This document shows positions 24,572 through 33,038 of a stretch of 64,000 nt of DNA, piece by piece. The stretch spans positions 248,001 to 312,000 of the forward strand of contig NZ_FOKK01000002.1 in the NCBI RefSeq assembly GCF_900112005.1, given 5' to 3'. Numbering within the stretch: the stretch's first letter is position 1; each line of letters opens with the position of its first letter. A model generated the notes under the pieces. It saw only the letters and a program-made list of their open reading frames with translations. It made no database searches and was not told the DNA's origin. Both the position numbers and the translations under genes were made by a program. The stretch comes from Algoriphagus aquimarinus (GTDB taxonomy: Bacteria; Bacteroidota; Bacteroidia; Cytophagales; Cyclobacteriaceae).

Positions 24572-26503
24572 TTACTCTTTAATCTCGATTACCTTAAATT
24601 CAGTTCTACGGTTAATCTGATGCTCTTCTTCAGTAGTTGCGTTCGCGACGATCAACTGACTTTCTCCATAGCCTTTGGCTACCAGTCTATCTGCAGCTAT
24701 ACCTTGCGAAACAATGTAATCAACCGCTGATTGAGCTCTTCTCTGTGAAAGGTTTTGATTATAAGCATCTCCAGAACGCGAATCGGTATGTGAGCTCAAC
24801 TCAATTTTTATCGCCGGATTATCCTTTAAAATCTGAACCAATTTACTCAGTTCCACTGCTGCATCAGCTCTAATTTCCGCTTTATCCAAATCGTAATAGA
24901 TATTCTCCAATACGATAGAACGATCAAGAACAAGCTGATCTAACACGATCGTAGTATCCAACGTAATATTGGTTACATCTTGGATGAGTGTGGAAATATC
25001 AGGCGTTTTACCTTTTGTGGTATAAGGTATGGACTTAGAGAAGTAGCCACTCTTTGAAGCTATGATAGTAAAGTCAGCATCTGGTGTCAATGTAAATCTC
25101 ACACGACCAGTGGTGTTCGAGAAATCTCCTCCTGCTTGTTTACTATTTTCATCATACAATACCACTCGAGCTTGCTCTAGCACAGCGTCATCCGCTCCTG
25201 CCACTCTCTGTTTGGTAAATACATTTAGCAAGACATTAATGATTTTTGGCTTCGGTGTTTTATCCTCAAAGAAATAGATATCATCATCACCTAGACCACC
25301 ATCACGATTGGATGAGATGAAACCAGCTTTTGGATATTCGGTGAAGAAAAGAGCAAAATCATCATTTGTACTGTTGAAGTTTTCTCCTAGGTTTTTGATC
25401 ACCTGAGCACCGGAAGCATCTTTTTCAGCTACGAAAAGATCAAGTTTACCATAACCAGGATGTCCGTCTGAAGAAAAGAAAAACTTACCATCAGCCATCG
25501 GCCTTGGGAAAAGCTCATTGCCTGGAGTATTGATATTTGGCCCAACATTCACAGGACTTCCAAAATCTCCATTTGCTAACTTGGTTGCTTTATAAAGGTC
25601 TACCCCTCCATAACCACCTGGTCTATTTGAAGCAAAATACAATTCAGAACCATCCGCGGAGAAAGCTGGAGTAGAATTCCACCAAGTTTCATCCTCATTC
25701 ACAGGCATCCATATCGGCTGTGTAAAGCCTCCTCCTCTGAAATAAGAAACAAAAAGCGCAGTTTCTGGAAGATCTTTATCAGAGGTAGAGTTTCCTCTCG
25801 CGTAAATAATCGTATTTCCATCAGGACTAACAGCAATTGCCGCCTGATTCAATCCTTCTTCATTTTTAAACTCAGGAAGAGGCTGTGCTCCAGTGACATC
25901 TACACGAAGTCCTTCTGCTCTTGCTCGGAATATTTTAGTATAGGGCGACCCATCGGCAGGATAAAGCCCGCTTGCTTGACGACCTGAAGTGAAATAAATG
26001 AAATCCTCGGAGACTACAGGCGCATAGTCAGGCCCCGACGTGTTGAGTTCTTTGTAATTAACCAACTCATGATAAGGCCAATAATCTTTAATACCCTTTG
26101 TCAGTTTGATAGCTTCGAGCTGACGCTGAGTCTCTGCCAAGTAAGTTTCGTCCTGTGTGTAGCCTTTAGCTTTTTCAAAAGCTTCCAGTGCCTCCTCGTT
26201 TTTATCTTGAGCTTTCAAGCTCAAACCTAGTCGATAATAGCTATCAAAAGTAGGGTCTGCCTCGACTAGTTTCTGGTAATACGGAGCAGCATCTTCGATC
26301 CTATTAGACAGTCTATAACTCTCTGCGATCACCTGATTTGCTTCCTTGTTTTCAGGATCATCTGCCAAGATCTGAGAAAAAGAATTGATGGCATACTGAT
26401 ACTGACCAGATAGAAACTGGTCATTACCTTTTTCCTGAAGGCTTTTGCATGAGCTTACCCCGATGAGGAGTATAAGACAAATCCAAAAAAAATGGTTTTT
26501 CAT
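24572..26503 (-). CDS. PorE-like lipoprotein: TPR, PD40 propeller, CRD and OmpA peptidoglycan-binding domains
   Basis: A 643-residue probable outer-membrane lipoprotein. Signal peptide with lipobox (LIGVSSC, Cys19), TPR repeats about 22-130, PD40/WD40-like beta-propeller about 140-420 (motifs AVSPDGNTIIYARG, TPAFSADGSELYFASNRPGG, RPMADGKFFFSSDGHPG), a carboxypeptidase-regulatory-like domain about 430-510, and an OmpA C-terminal domain from about 535 (YYDLDKAEIR, SSHTDSRSGDAYNQNLSQRRA) that binds peptidoglycan. This domain order is that of PorE, a type IX secretion component anchored to the outer membrane and cell wall. Many Bacteroidota have several such paralogues, so the exact role is inferred. 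Confidence 0.88.
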   Translation of the reverse strand: MKNHFFWICLILLIGVSSCKSLQEKGNDQFLSGQYQYAINSFSQILADDPENKEANQVIAESYRLSNRIEDAAPYYQKLVEADPTFDSYYRLGLSLKAQDKNEEALEAFEKAKGYTQDETYLAETQRQLEAIKLTKGIKDYWPYHELVNYKELNTSGPDYAPVVSEDFIYFTSGRQASGLYPADGSPYTKIFRARAEGLRVDVTGAQPLPEFKNEEGLNQAAIAVSPDGNTIIYARGNSTSDKDLPETALFVSYFRGGGFTQPIWMPVNEDETWWNSTPAFSADGSELYFASNRPGGYGGVDLYKATKLANGDFGSPVNVGPNINTPGNELFPRPMADGKFFFSSDGHPGYGKLDLFVAEKDASGAQVIKNLGENFNSTNDDFALFFTEYPKAGFISSNRDGGLGDDDIYFFEDKTPKPKIINVLLNVFTKQRVAGADDAVLEQARVVLYDENSKQAGGDFSNTTGRVRFTLTPDADFTIIASKSGYFSKSIPYTTKGKTPDISTLIQDVTNITLDTTIVLDQLVLDRSIVLENIYYDLDKAEIRADAAVELSKLVQILKDNPAIKIELSSHTDSRSGDAYNQNLSQRRAQSAVDYIVSQGIAADRLVAKGYGESQLIVANATTEEEHQINRRTEFKVIEIKE

Positions 26504-26543
26504 CTGAAACGGCTATTGATGATCTATTCTGAATATTACTAAA

Positions 26544-27032
26544 TTAATTTGGAAAGTATCGGTTCAGCCAGCTATTCCCTGCCAAAATCCACACACTTTC
26601 AAGTTCTTTTTTGCTTTGCACCTGCGGATTGATCACTAGTGTTTGCGAATCAATCTCTCCAGAAGTGACTTTTGACTTGATTCCCAAAGCAGAAGCTACG
26701 TTGATTTCACCCGAATTGGATTTAAAAGTCACTTTGCCTTGATCCGTGATATTGTTTTCCAGTTCATCCTCCAGTTCCCGTAAAGTTCTAACGGAGCTAT
26801 CAATAGAACAACCACTTGCCCCAAGTCCTGACTCATCTACCGCTAAAACCAGAATCTGATCCTCCAAGATCTGGAAGGAAGTCGGCATTCTATTGCCATG
26901 TGTATTCCACCCATTACAGAAGAGGGATAATCTGGAAGCTATTAACTCTTTTTCCTGCTCAGAAAATTGGCGTGCAGCCTGGTAAACCCAAACCCGCGAA
27001 TCTTCCGGCATATCTTTAAATTCTACGTACAT
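26544..27032 (-). CDS. conserved hypothetical protein (often misnamed ABC transporter ATPase)
   Basis: A 162-residue cytosolic protein without signal peptide, Walker A, Walker B or ABC signature. Notable segments: WVYQAARQFSEQEKELI, FCNGWNTHGNRMPTSFQIL, VDESGLGASGCSIDSSVRTLREL. Proteins of this kind in Bacteroidota databases are, to my knowledge, commonly labelled ABC transporter ATPase, which the sequence does not support. The invariant-looking GASGCSIDSS loop with a Cys could be functional. It lies between the iron-sulfur pair (80 nt downstream of it) and the PorE-like gene on the same strand, perhaps one transcript. Confidence 0.75.
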   Translation of the reverse strand: MYVEFKDMPEDSRVWVYQAARQFSEQEKELIASRLSLFCNGWNTHGNRMPTSFQILEDQILVLAVDESGLGASGCSIDSSVRTLRELEDELENNITDQGKVTFKSNSGEINVASALGIKSKVTSGEIDSQTLVINPQVQSKKELESVWILAGNSWLNRYFPN

Positions 27033-27111
27033 AATTGCTTGTTTCTTGTTGGCAAAGAAAAACCCTTTCTACCTAACGGCAAAAAGGGCCAAATTGATTC
27101 AGAGAAAATAC

Positions 27112-27903
27112 TTAAATCCCCATGTCCTTGGCGATCATTTCTGCCAAATCATAAACTTTCACTTCCGCTTCCTTTTCTTTGTTCTTCACACCGTCCGTCA
27201 TCATGGTCAGACAGAAAGGACATCCTACTGCTATTGTGCTCGCACCAGTAGCCAAAGCTTCCTCGGTACGCTCCACGTTAATGTCTTTTTTACCTGGCTC
27301 TGGCTCCTTGAACATCTGCGCTCCACCAGCTCCACAGCAAAGCCCTTTGGTCTTGCAGCGCTTCATCTCCACCAATTCCACATCCAACGCTTTGATAACA
27401 TCTCTAGGAGCTTCATACACATCGTTTCCGCGTCCTAAGTAGCAGGAATCATGGAAGGTTATTTTCTTTCCTTTAAATTCTCCACCACCTTTCAGCGCCA
27501 CTTTCCCATCATTGATGAGTTGCTGGAGAAACTGAGAATGGTGAATCACTTCATAATTCCCTCCCAAAGCAGGGTATTCGTTTTTGATGGTATTGAAGCA
27601 ATGAGGACAGGCAGTGACTACTTTTTTGATGTTGTAGCCATTCATCACCTGGATATTTGCTACTGCTTGCATTTGGAAAAGAAATTCATTTCCAGCACGT
27701 CTAGCAGGATCTCCGGTACAGGCTTCTTCTGGACCGAGCACGGCAAAGCTTGTTCCTACCTTATTTAAGATTTTCACGAAAGCCTGTGTGACGGCTTTAT
27801 ATCGCTCATCAAATGACCCGGCGCAACCTACCCAGAACAATACTTCTGGACTTTCTCCTTTGCCGGCCATTTCGGCCATGGTTGGTACTTTATATGTTGA
27901 CAT
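27112..27903 (-). CDS. (Fe-S)-binding protein with two CCG domains (HdrB/LutA-like)
   Basis: A 263-residue soluble protein with two CCG (cysteine-rich) domains: CAGSFDERY and ACPHCFNTI in the first half, then HDSCYLGRGN, GLCCGAGGAQMF and GCPFCLTMM in the second. In heterodisulfide reductase subunit B and related proteins (GlpC, LutA, SdhE) these bind non-cubane [4Fe-4S] clusters at an electron-transfer or disulfide site. It follows the membrane ferredoxin-like subunit by 104 nt; together they resemble an HdrB plus HdrC/NarI-type quinone-linked redox module. Substrate unknown. Confidence 0.87.
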   Translation of the reverse strand: MSTYKVPTMAEMAGKGESPEVLFWVGCAGSFDERYKAVTQAFVKILNKVGTSFAVLGPEEACTGDPARRAGNEFLFQMQAVANIQVMNGYNIKKVVTACPHCFNTIKNEYPALGGNYEVIHHSQFLQQLINDGKVALKGGGEFKGKKITFHDSCYLGRGNDVYEAPRDVIKALDVELVEMKRCKTKGLCCGAGGAQMFKEPEPGKKDINVERTEEALATGASTIAVGCPFCLTMMTDGVKNKEKEAEVKVYDLAEMIAKDMGI

Positions 27904-28007
27904 GATTTTGATTTACGATTTACGATATTGGATTTGCGAGGGCAACTTCAGAGTTGTGCTTATTCTCGCGAATTCAAACTCTTTGGGTTACAAAATTTTT
28001 CAATTTT

Positions 28008-29345
28008 TTAATCTGGAATCTCTTCATCTTTCACCTTCTCTGCCCAATTGAATCTATCCTGAGGACTAAATTTCCAAGGAGCAAAGCTGGTTTCCATGTT
28101 TTGGAACATCGCGTTCCACTGCGCTGGTGTTCCGGATTCTTCCATGGCGACATAGCGCCGCATCTCCAGAATGATAGCTAGCGGATCTATATTCACTGGG
28201 CATGCTTCCACGCATGCATTACAACTCGTACAGGCATTCAATTCTTCCTTGGTGATGTAATCCCCCAAAAGAGACTTACCATCTTCCAAACCTTTTCCTC
28301 CTGCATCCAAACTCTTTCCTACTTCCTCAGCACGATCCCGCACATCCATCATGATCTTACGAGGGGAAAGCTTCTTTCCAGTGAGATTTGCCGGGCATTC
28401 TGAAGTACATCTCCCACATTCGGTGCAGGAATACGCATTCATCACATTTATCCAGCTCAAGTCATTGATATCTTTGGCTCCAAACCTGCCAATCTCAGCG
28501 GGAGGATCAGCTGGCGCTTCTGTAGGAATTCCAAGCATCATATTCACCTCATTGGTGACGGCTGGCATGTTTTCCATTTCACCCTTAGGCTTCAAATTCG
28601 AATACCAGGTATTAGGGAAGGCTAGGAAAATATGTAAATGCTTCGAATACGTCACGTAAATAGCGAAGGCTAAAATCCCAACAATGTGAAACCACCAAGC
28701 TGCTCTCTCCACGAAAATCAAGAATCCCGTACTCATGCTTTCGAAAATCGGATGGAGCAGACCACTGAAGAACAAATCCCCAACTACGATGTAATGCCCC
28801 ACTCCTCTCGAAGCTAGGATCTGATCAGCTGCATTCATTTTCAAAATCGCCATCATTAAGACGATCTCAATACAAAGGATCAAGTTACCATCCATCGCTG
28901 GCCATCCTTTCATCTCTGGCTTCGTAAAGCGAGGCACCTTGACCACATTTCTTCGGATCAAAAAGATCACACAGGAAACAAGAACCATCACAGCAAGAAA
29001 CTCAAAGAAGTTCATCGCCGCCAGATAAGCACCACCGAGATAAGGAGCAAATAATCTATGCGTACCGAAAATACCGTCTAGGACAAATTCTAGGACTTCA
29101 AGATTGATAACCAGAAAGCCTATATAGACGAAGAAGTGGAGAAATGCGGGGATAAAGCGCTTAAACATTTTCTGCTGACCAAAAGCCACCAACAGCATTG
29201 TCTTCCAACGCTTGTCCGGCTGATCGTTTCTGATTTCATCCTTACCCAAAAGAATGTTCCTTCGGAGGAATTTGACCCGTTTGACCAGAAAGAAGCCTGC
29301 AGCGCTCAAAATGATCAAAAATATTAATTGAGGTAAAAAGCTCAT
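28008..29345 (-). CDS. membrane iron-sulfur protein: NarI-like cytochrome/quinone domain fused to HdrC-like 4Fe-4S domain
   Basis: A 445-residue protein. N-terminal about 260 residues have five to six hydrophobic segments (FLPQLIFLIILSAAGFFLV, FLHFFVYIGFLVINLEV, FFEFLAVMVLVSCVIFLI and others) with several His, similar to NarI-type heme b subunits. The C-terminal part carries two 4Fe-4S motifs, CTECGRCTSECP (about 314-325) and CTSCNACVEACP (about 383-394). It would pass electrons between the quinone pool and the CCG protein encoded next. Role in vivo not deducible; no dedicated dehydrogenase lies nearby. Confidence 0.85.
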   Translation of the reverse strand: MSFLPQLIFLIILSAAGFFLVKRVKFLRRNILLGKDEIRNDQPDKRWKTMLLVAFGQQKMFKRFIPAFLHFFVYIGFLVINLEVLEFVLDGIFGTHRLFAPYLGGAYLAAMNFFEFLAVMVLVSCVIFLIRRNVVKVPRFTKPEMKGWPAMDGNLILCIEIVLMMAILKMNAADQILASRGVGHYIVVGDLFFSGLLHPIFESMSTGFLIFVERAAWWFHIVGILAFAIYVTYSKHLHIFLAFPNTWYSNLKPKGEMENMPAVTNEVNMMLGIPTEAPADPPAEIGRFGAKDINDLSWINVMNAYSCTECGRCTSECPANLTGKKLSPRKIMMDVRDRAEEVGKSLDAGGKGLEDGKSLLGDYITKEELNACTSCNACVEACPVNIDPLAIILEMRRYVAMEESGTPAQWNAMFQNMETSFAPWKFSPQDRFNWAEKVKDEEIPD

Positions 29346-29402
29346 AGTGATGTTATTAGCGTGTTTTTTGGGTTTTAGACTGTTTTTTTTTCATGAAATG
29401 AC

Positions 29403-29432
29403 TTGCATCAAATGCTCAAATAATTACCTTTG
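29403..29432 (+). promoter_or_regulatory. promoter of tRNA-Phe (TTG-N19-TACCTTTG)
   Basis: TTG (29403-29405) and TACCTTTG (29425-29432, exact TAnnTTTG) are 19 nt apart; the mature tRNA 5' end is 17 nt downstream of the -7 box. It is a good in-window reference for the promoter consensus of this genome. Confidence 0.8.
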
Positions 29433-29449
29433 CATCACTTTACAAACAA

Positions 29450-29522
29450 GGTGATATAGCTCAGTTGGTAGAGCATCGGACTGAAAATCCGTGAGTCGAT
29501 GGTTCGAGTCCATTTATCACCA
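29450..29522 (+). tRNA. tRNA-Phe (anticodon GAA)
   Basis: Cloverleaf fits throughout: acceptor GGTGATA / TATCACC, D arm GCTC AGTTGGTA GAGC, anticodon arm TCGGA CTGAAAA TCCGT with GAA, T arm GATGG TTCGAGT CCATT (one G-U pair), discriminator A. CCA is not encoded (CA follows). Flanked by a consensus promoter and a terminator, so it is a single-gene transcript. Confidence 0.96.
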
Positions 29523-29524
29523 CA

Positions 29525-29552
29525 AGCCCTGAAGCAATTCAGGGCTTTTTTT
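29525..29552 (+). terminator. rho-independent terminator of tRNA-Phe
   Basis: AGCCCTGAA and TTCAGGGCT pair around GCAA and are followed by seven T, three bases after the tRNA. Confidence 0.9.
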
Positions 29553-29796
29553 ATGCGTTTTTTCGTAAGATTTCCAGTCATTTTTTCCATAAGGCTCTAG
29601 CAAATTAAGAAATAGTCGGCATGCATACTATTTCCCTCTCTAATTTAGAAGCAATTTAGTCTAGACAGCCATCTCAGCCAAACCCTAATTTATTGAGCAT
29701 CTTCCCCTCTCCTTTATTGTAGTTTATCTAAAAAACTTTAAATTTTTTTCTCATCTCAACTGTAACATTTACAATTCCCATGCATTACCGTATCAA

Positions 29797-30288
29797 ATGA
29801 AGTCATTTTTTGAAGCACATATCTGGCCGCAAAGAGGCAGGCTCTACCGGCTAGGGTATCTCTGGGTGAGGGATAGATCCCTTGCTGAGGATATGCTTCA
29901 GAATGTCTTCGAAAAATCTTTTGCACGGGAAGATGAACTTCGGAGCCACCCAAACCTGATGGGCTGGCTAGTAAGCAGCTTAAAAAATGAAGCTTTGATG
30001 CACTTTCGGCAAACCAAAAAGCTCGACTCTTTGGAAGGACTGGAAGCATTGAAAGCAGAAGAATCAATTTCAGAGGACACGAAAGACTCGGTACGAAAAG
30101 TAATGATCCTTGTCAAGGAACTGCCTTTGCGTCAGCAGGAGATTTTTCACCTGAGAGAAGTAGAAGGATTGAGTTACGAGGAAATCACTGAGCACCTAGA
30201 TATAAGCCTGGAACAAGTGAAAGTAAACCTTCACAGAGCCAGAAAAAGCATTCGAGAGCGGATGCTCAACCAAAAATTAACCAAATGA
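29797..30288 (+). CDS. ECF-type RNA polymerase sigma factor
   Basis: A 163-residue sigma-70 family protein of the extracytoplasmic function class. Region 2 is about residues 8-75 (YRLGYLWVRDRSLAEDMLQNVF) and region 4 about 100-155 (LPLRQQEIFHLREVEGLSYEEITEHLDI, then KVNLHRARKSIRERM, the HTH). Overlaps the next gene by 4 nt (ATGA), whose product is a probable membrane anti-sigma factor. Upstream at 29761-29773 lies TGTAA-CAT-TTACA and just before the start CGTAT, reminiscent of ECF -35/-10 elements but with atypical spacing (22 nt), so autoregulation is only possible. Confidence 0.92.
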   Translation: MKSFFEAHIWPQRGRLYRLGYLWVRDRSLAEDMLQNVFEKSFAREDELRSHPNLMGWLVSSLKNEALMHFRQTKKLDSLEGLEALKAEESISEDTKDSVRKVMILVKELPLRQQEIFHLREVEGLSYEEITEHLDISLEQVKVNLHRARKSIRERMLNQKLTK

Positions 30289-30713
30289 GCCAGCGAATAG
30301 AAGAATTACTCGAAAAGTACTGGGAAGCTGAAAGCAGCCAAGAAGAAGAGCAAGAACTCAAGACCTTACTCCTATCTACTGAAGGCTATGCCGATGAAAA
30401 AGCCTTGTTCTTGGGCTTAAGTGACTTTTCCTCTGAAGAGCCAAGCCTAAAAATGCCAACCAAGGTAGTACCAATCAAATCCAGAAACTGGATGAATTGG
30501 GCGGCATCTGCAGCAATCCTGATAGGTTCTGTATGGGGATGGAGAGTTTATGAGCAAAAGCAGGCTGAGCAAGAAGCTTATATGGAAGTCATGCAGGCTT
30601 TTGCGCTGATCCAAACCAATCTCTCCAGAGGGCAAGAGCAAATGACCATAATGAATGATATGAAATACCTGAATACGACTAACCAACTATTTGGCAACCC
30701 TTCAAATAAATAA
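30285..30713 (+). CDS. probable membrane anti-sigma factor (142 aa)
   Basis: A 142-residue protein with a cytoplasmic N-terminal part like anti-sigma factors (IEELLEKYWEAESSQEEEQELKTLLL, residues 4-29), one membrane segment (WMNWAASAAILIGSVWGWRVY, about 66-86) and a short periplasmic coiled-coil-like tail ending NPSNK. Start overlaps the sigma gene by 4 nt, the classical arrangement. There is no recognised zinc-binding motif. The assignment rests on context and topology. Confidence 0.72.
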   Translation: MSQRIEELLEKYWEAESSQEEEQELKTLLLSTEGYADEKALFLGLSDFSSEEPSLKMPTKVVPIKSRNWMNWAASAAILIGSVWGWRVYEQKQAEQEAYMEVMQAFALIQTNLSRGQEQMTIMNDMKYLNTTNQLFGNPSNK

Positions 30714-30716
30714 GCT

Positions 30717-31262
30717 ATGAAAAAATTCATACTAATTCCGCTATTGCTATTTGCCTTTATTATTAAAGCGCAGGCTCAGGATGATGCTATTCAGCGCTTT
30801 TTCTCCAAGTACATGGATGACGATCGATTCTCCAGAGTGTACATCAGCCCTAAGATGATGCAGATGGCGGGAGGATTTCTGAAAAGCAATGCGGGGACAG
30901 ACAAAGACTCGAAAGACCTAGGCGCCCTAATACAAAAAGTAAAAGGGATCCGAATACTTTCCTCAGACGAGGTCAATGGATTGACTTTCTATAAAGAGGC
31001 AATGGGAACACTCTCCAAAAATAAGTACGAGGACCTGATGATTGTCGAAGACAAAGGAAGTAGCCTCAAGTTTATGGTTCGCGAGGAGGGCGGGTTAGTA
31101 AAAGAGCTAATGATGATCTCTGGAGAAGAGGGAGACTTTACCTTATTATCTATGCTAGGAAACTTCACTTACGAAGATCTCAACCTACTTGCTGAAAAGA
31201 CTAATATTCCTGGAATGGACATGTATGGCAAAGGAAGCAAGGGGCCAAAGGGAGTTAAATAA
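30717..31262 (+). CDS. DUF4252 domain secreted protein 1
   Basis: A 181-residue protein with signal peptide (MKKFILIPLLLFAFIIKAQAQ) and a DUF4252-type body: AIQRFFSKYMDDDRFSRVYISPKMM near 23-47, a VKGIRILSSDE strand and GNFTYEDLNLLAEKTNIPGMD at the end. Function unknown; the family is found in Bacteroidota, often downstream of sigma factor genes. It starts 3 nt after the anti-sigma gene and is thus in the same operon. Probably periplasmic or surface-exposed. Confidence 0.8.
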   Translation: MKKFILIPLLLFAFIIKAQAQDDAIQRFFSKYMDDDRFSRVYISPKMMQMAGGFLKSNAGTDKDSKDLGALIQKVKGIRILSSDEVNGLTFYKEAMGTLSKNKYEDLMIVEDKGSSLKFMVREEGGLVKELMMISGEEGDFTLLSMLGNFTYEDLNLLAEKTNIPGMDMYGKGSKGPKGVK

Positions 31263-31347
31263 GTATTAAGTAAAGCGAAACTAGAAGGTAGTCCCTAGGT
31301 TTCACAATTCGGAAAACATTAAACAAATCATACTATATAATACGCAT

Positions 31348-31833
31348 ATGAAAAAGCTCATTCTAACCCTAGCACTAATTGGAGCGGTAATGTCCGTTCA
31401 GGCACAAAGCAAAAGCGTCAAAGCACTTTATGAAAAATTCAAAGGTGAAGATGACTTCTTCCACATGGAGCTGGGAGGCAACTTCATGAACTTTGCCGAA
31501 GGCTTCAAAATCGATATCGATAAAAATGACATGGCTACTGTAGCAAAGTCAATCGAGAAATTGAACTTCTTCACACTACCAGACCACGCTGATGACACAC
31601 GTCAAGAATACAAAGCACTACAGAAAGGATTGGAGCGAGAAAGATATGAGCTGTTGATGGAAGCTTCTGAAGGAAAAGGCGGGGTAATCGTATATTCAAA
31701 AGGAGGTAATACCATTTCAGATTTAGTGGTACTTGTTGGAGGTGATGATGGAGACTTGATGGTAGTAGAATTGAAAGGTAAGTTTGATCAAGAATTGGTG
31801 GCTAAAGCGACAAATTATAAGAACAAAAACTGA
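31348..31833 (+). CDS. DUF4252 domain secreted protein 2
   Basis: A 161-residue paralogue of the preceding protein with its own signal peptide (MKKLILTLALIGAVMSVQAQ). Shared layout: LYEKFKGEDDFFHMELGGNFM aligns with FFSKYMDDDRFSRVYISPKMM, and both end with an acidic DGDLMVVELKGKF or EGDFTLLSMLGNF segment. The copy lacks the last about 20 residues of paralogue 1. It follows after 85 nt and precedes a terminator, so the sigma operon probably ends here. Confidence 0.8.
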   Translation: MKKLILTLALIGAVMSVQAQSKSVKALYEKFKGEDDFFHMELGGNFMNFAEGFKIDIDKNDMATVAKSIEKLNFFTLPDHADDTRQEYKALQKGLERERYELLMEASEGKGGVIVYSKGGNTISDLVVLVGGDDGDLMVVELKGKFDQELVAKATNYKNKN

Positions 31834-31890
31834 TTTTACCCAAAAGGCCGAAAACAGCAATATTTCAGTTTTCGCTATATTCATCCAAAC

Positions 31891-31926
31891 AGGTTTAGAA
31901 ATTTAACTCTAAACCTATTTTTTTTG
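31891..31926 (+). terminator. rho-independent terminator of the ECF sigma/DUF4252 operon
   Basis: AGGTTTAGA and TCTAAACCT pair around an 8-nt loop and run into ATTTTTTTT, about 57 nt after the second DUF4252 stop. Confidence 0.8.
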
Positions 31927-32418
31927 TCAAATCTAGAATCATAGGGTAAAAACACATCTATCAAGAAATATTTTTCAGGAGATTATTATAATAATGGTCT
32001 GATTTAACCTCAATTTTTAAGGTCAATATTAAAACTTGAGATTTTTTTTTCACAAAATTTACATTGGAATTCTATAGAAATCCTTTTGCCTTGAAGTAAT
32101 TATATTTTGTGTATTTCAAAATAACAAACAAATATTTTACAAATAGCCCAAAAATCAAAATGCAACAAGGCACGCTATCGATTGCGAAAGCATTTTATTG
32201 TATTTACAATTTTTACAATGTTATGTTATGGAATCATTAACAATGATGTTTTTTTATTGAAGTATTTGCAATTGAGTTTTTCCGTAGTACCTTTGAATCA
32301 TAATAACAAACCAATCGGTTACCCCGATGGAAACTGTAACCCAAAATACTCACTAAAAGACGGATCAGTCGTCTGGCGGTTACACAAAATTTAGAACCTA
32401 TTCAAACCAATTATTAAC
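31927..32418. other. AT-rich intergenic region, no convincing gene
   Basis: About 490 bases between the sigma operon terminator and the next secreted protein gene. Very AT-rich with long T and A runs. A 70-codon frame from TTG at 32182 exists but has no recognisable homologue features and is not reported as a gene. The long untranslated stretch directly before 32419 could hold regulatory leader RNA; nothing specific is recognised. Confidence 0.4.
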
Positions 32419-32985
32419 ATGAAAAAATTATTCACTTTGCTTTTTGTAGCGGGGATCGCTGCAGGAGCTTTTGCAAAATCTGAAGGAACAACTGTTCTAA
32501 TTAGAAAAACTGAAACTACTAAGGTAGCAGTGTCCTTCAATGAAGCACCACAAGGAACTGTGATCGTGAAAATCACAGATTCAGAAGATCGTTTGATCTT
32601 GAGAGACAGAATCAACAAGGACGAAGCGTTTGCTAAGAAATATGATCTAAAATCTCTTCCTCAAGGATCATACTCTGTAGAAGTTATGGACGAATCAGGC
32701 GTTTTAAGAACTGCTTCTTTCAACAACTTCGTAACAGAAGTTCCAGCTGTATTCTCTAGAGTATCTCCAATGGGTGACAATCAATACAGATTGCTTGTAA
32801 GCAACCTACAGTCTAAAGATGTAGAAGTGATGATCTACGATGGTGACAAATTGATCCACACAGAGAAAATCGATAACCCACAGGGACTTCACAAAATCTA
32901 TACACTAAGCAATCTTAGTGGAGCAGGTATCAACTTCAAAGTAAAAACTGCTTCAGGATTTGAAGGATACGTGACTAGCCTTTAA
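32419..32985 (+). CDS. secreted hypothetical protein, probable beta-sandwich
   Basis: A 188-residue protein with signal peptide (MKKLFTLLFVAGIAAGAFAK). The remainder is two tandem halves with beta-strand pattern: TVIVKITDSEDRLILRDRI...DLKSLPQGSYSVEVMDESG and EVMIYDGDKLIHTEKI...YTLSNLSGAGINFKVKTASG, each resembling the T9SS C-terminal sorting-domain or DUF3244-type fold (strand, turn, LPxGxYxVxV). No enzyme motif. Own terminator downstream and over 490 nt of free DNA upstream suggest a separately controlled, possibly abundant envelope protein. Confidence 0.7.
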   Translation: MKKLFTLLFVAGIAAGAFAKSEGTTVLIRKTETTKVAVSFNEAPQGTVIVKITDSEDRLILRDRINKDEAFAKKYDLKSLPQGSYSVEVMDESGVLRTASFNNFVTEVPAVFSRVSPMGDNQYRLLVSNLQSKDVEVMIYDGDKLIHTEKIDNPQGLHKIYTLSNLSGAGINFKVKTASGFEGYVTSL

Positions 32986-33007
32986 GCTAAACCAACTTTC
33001 TGTAAAG

Positions 33008-33038
33008 AAACCCCGCTTGAGCAATCAAGCGGGGTTTT
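33008..33038 (+). terminator. rho-independent terminator after the secreted beta-sandwich protein gene
   Basis: AAACCCCGCTTGA and TCAAGCGGGGTTTT pair perfectly around GCAA, 22 nt after the stop codon. Confidence 0.9.

Noticed and set aside
24378..24620. 80-codon frame across the nested-hairpin element
   Set aside because: Runs through palindromic DNA and a terminator and into the antisense of the PorE-like gene.
27046..27111. Weak hairpin (CCCTTT...AAAGGG) downstream of the CCG protein gene as terminator
   Set aside because: Only a 6-bp stem with a long loop; not convincing enough to list.
32182..32394. 70-codon frame starting with TTG in the AT-rich gap
   Set aside because: No ATG, no family features, odd composition; probably chance in AT-rich DNA.
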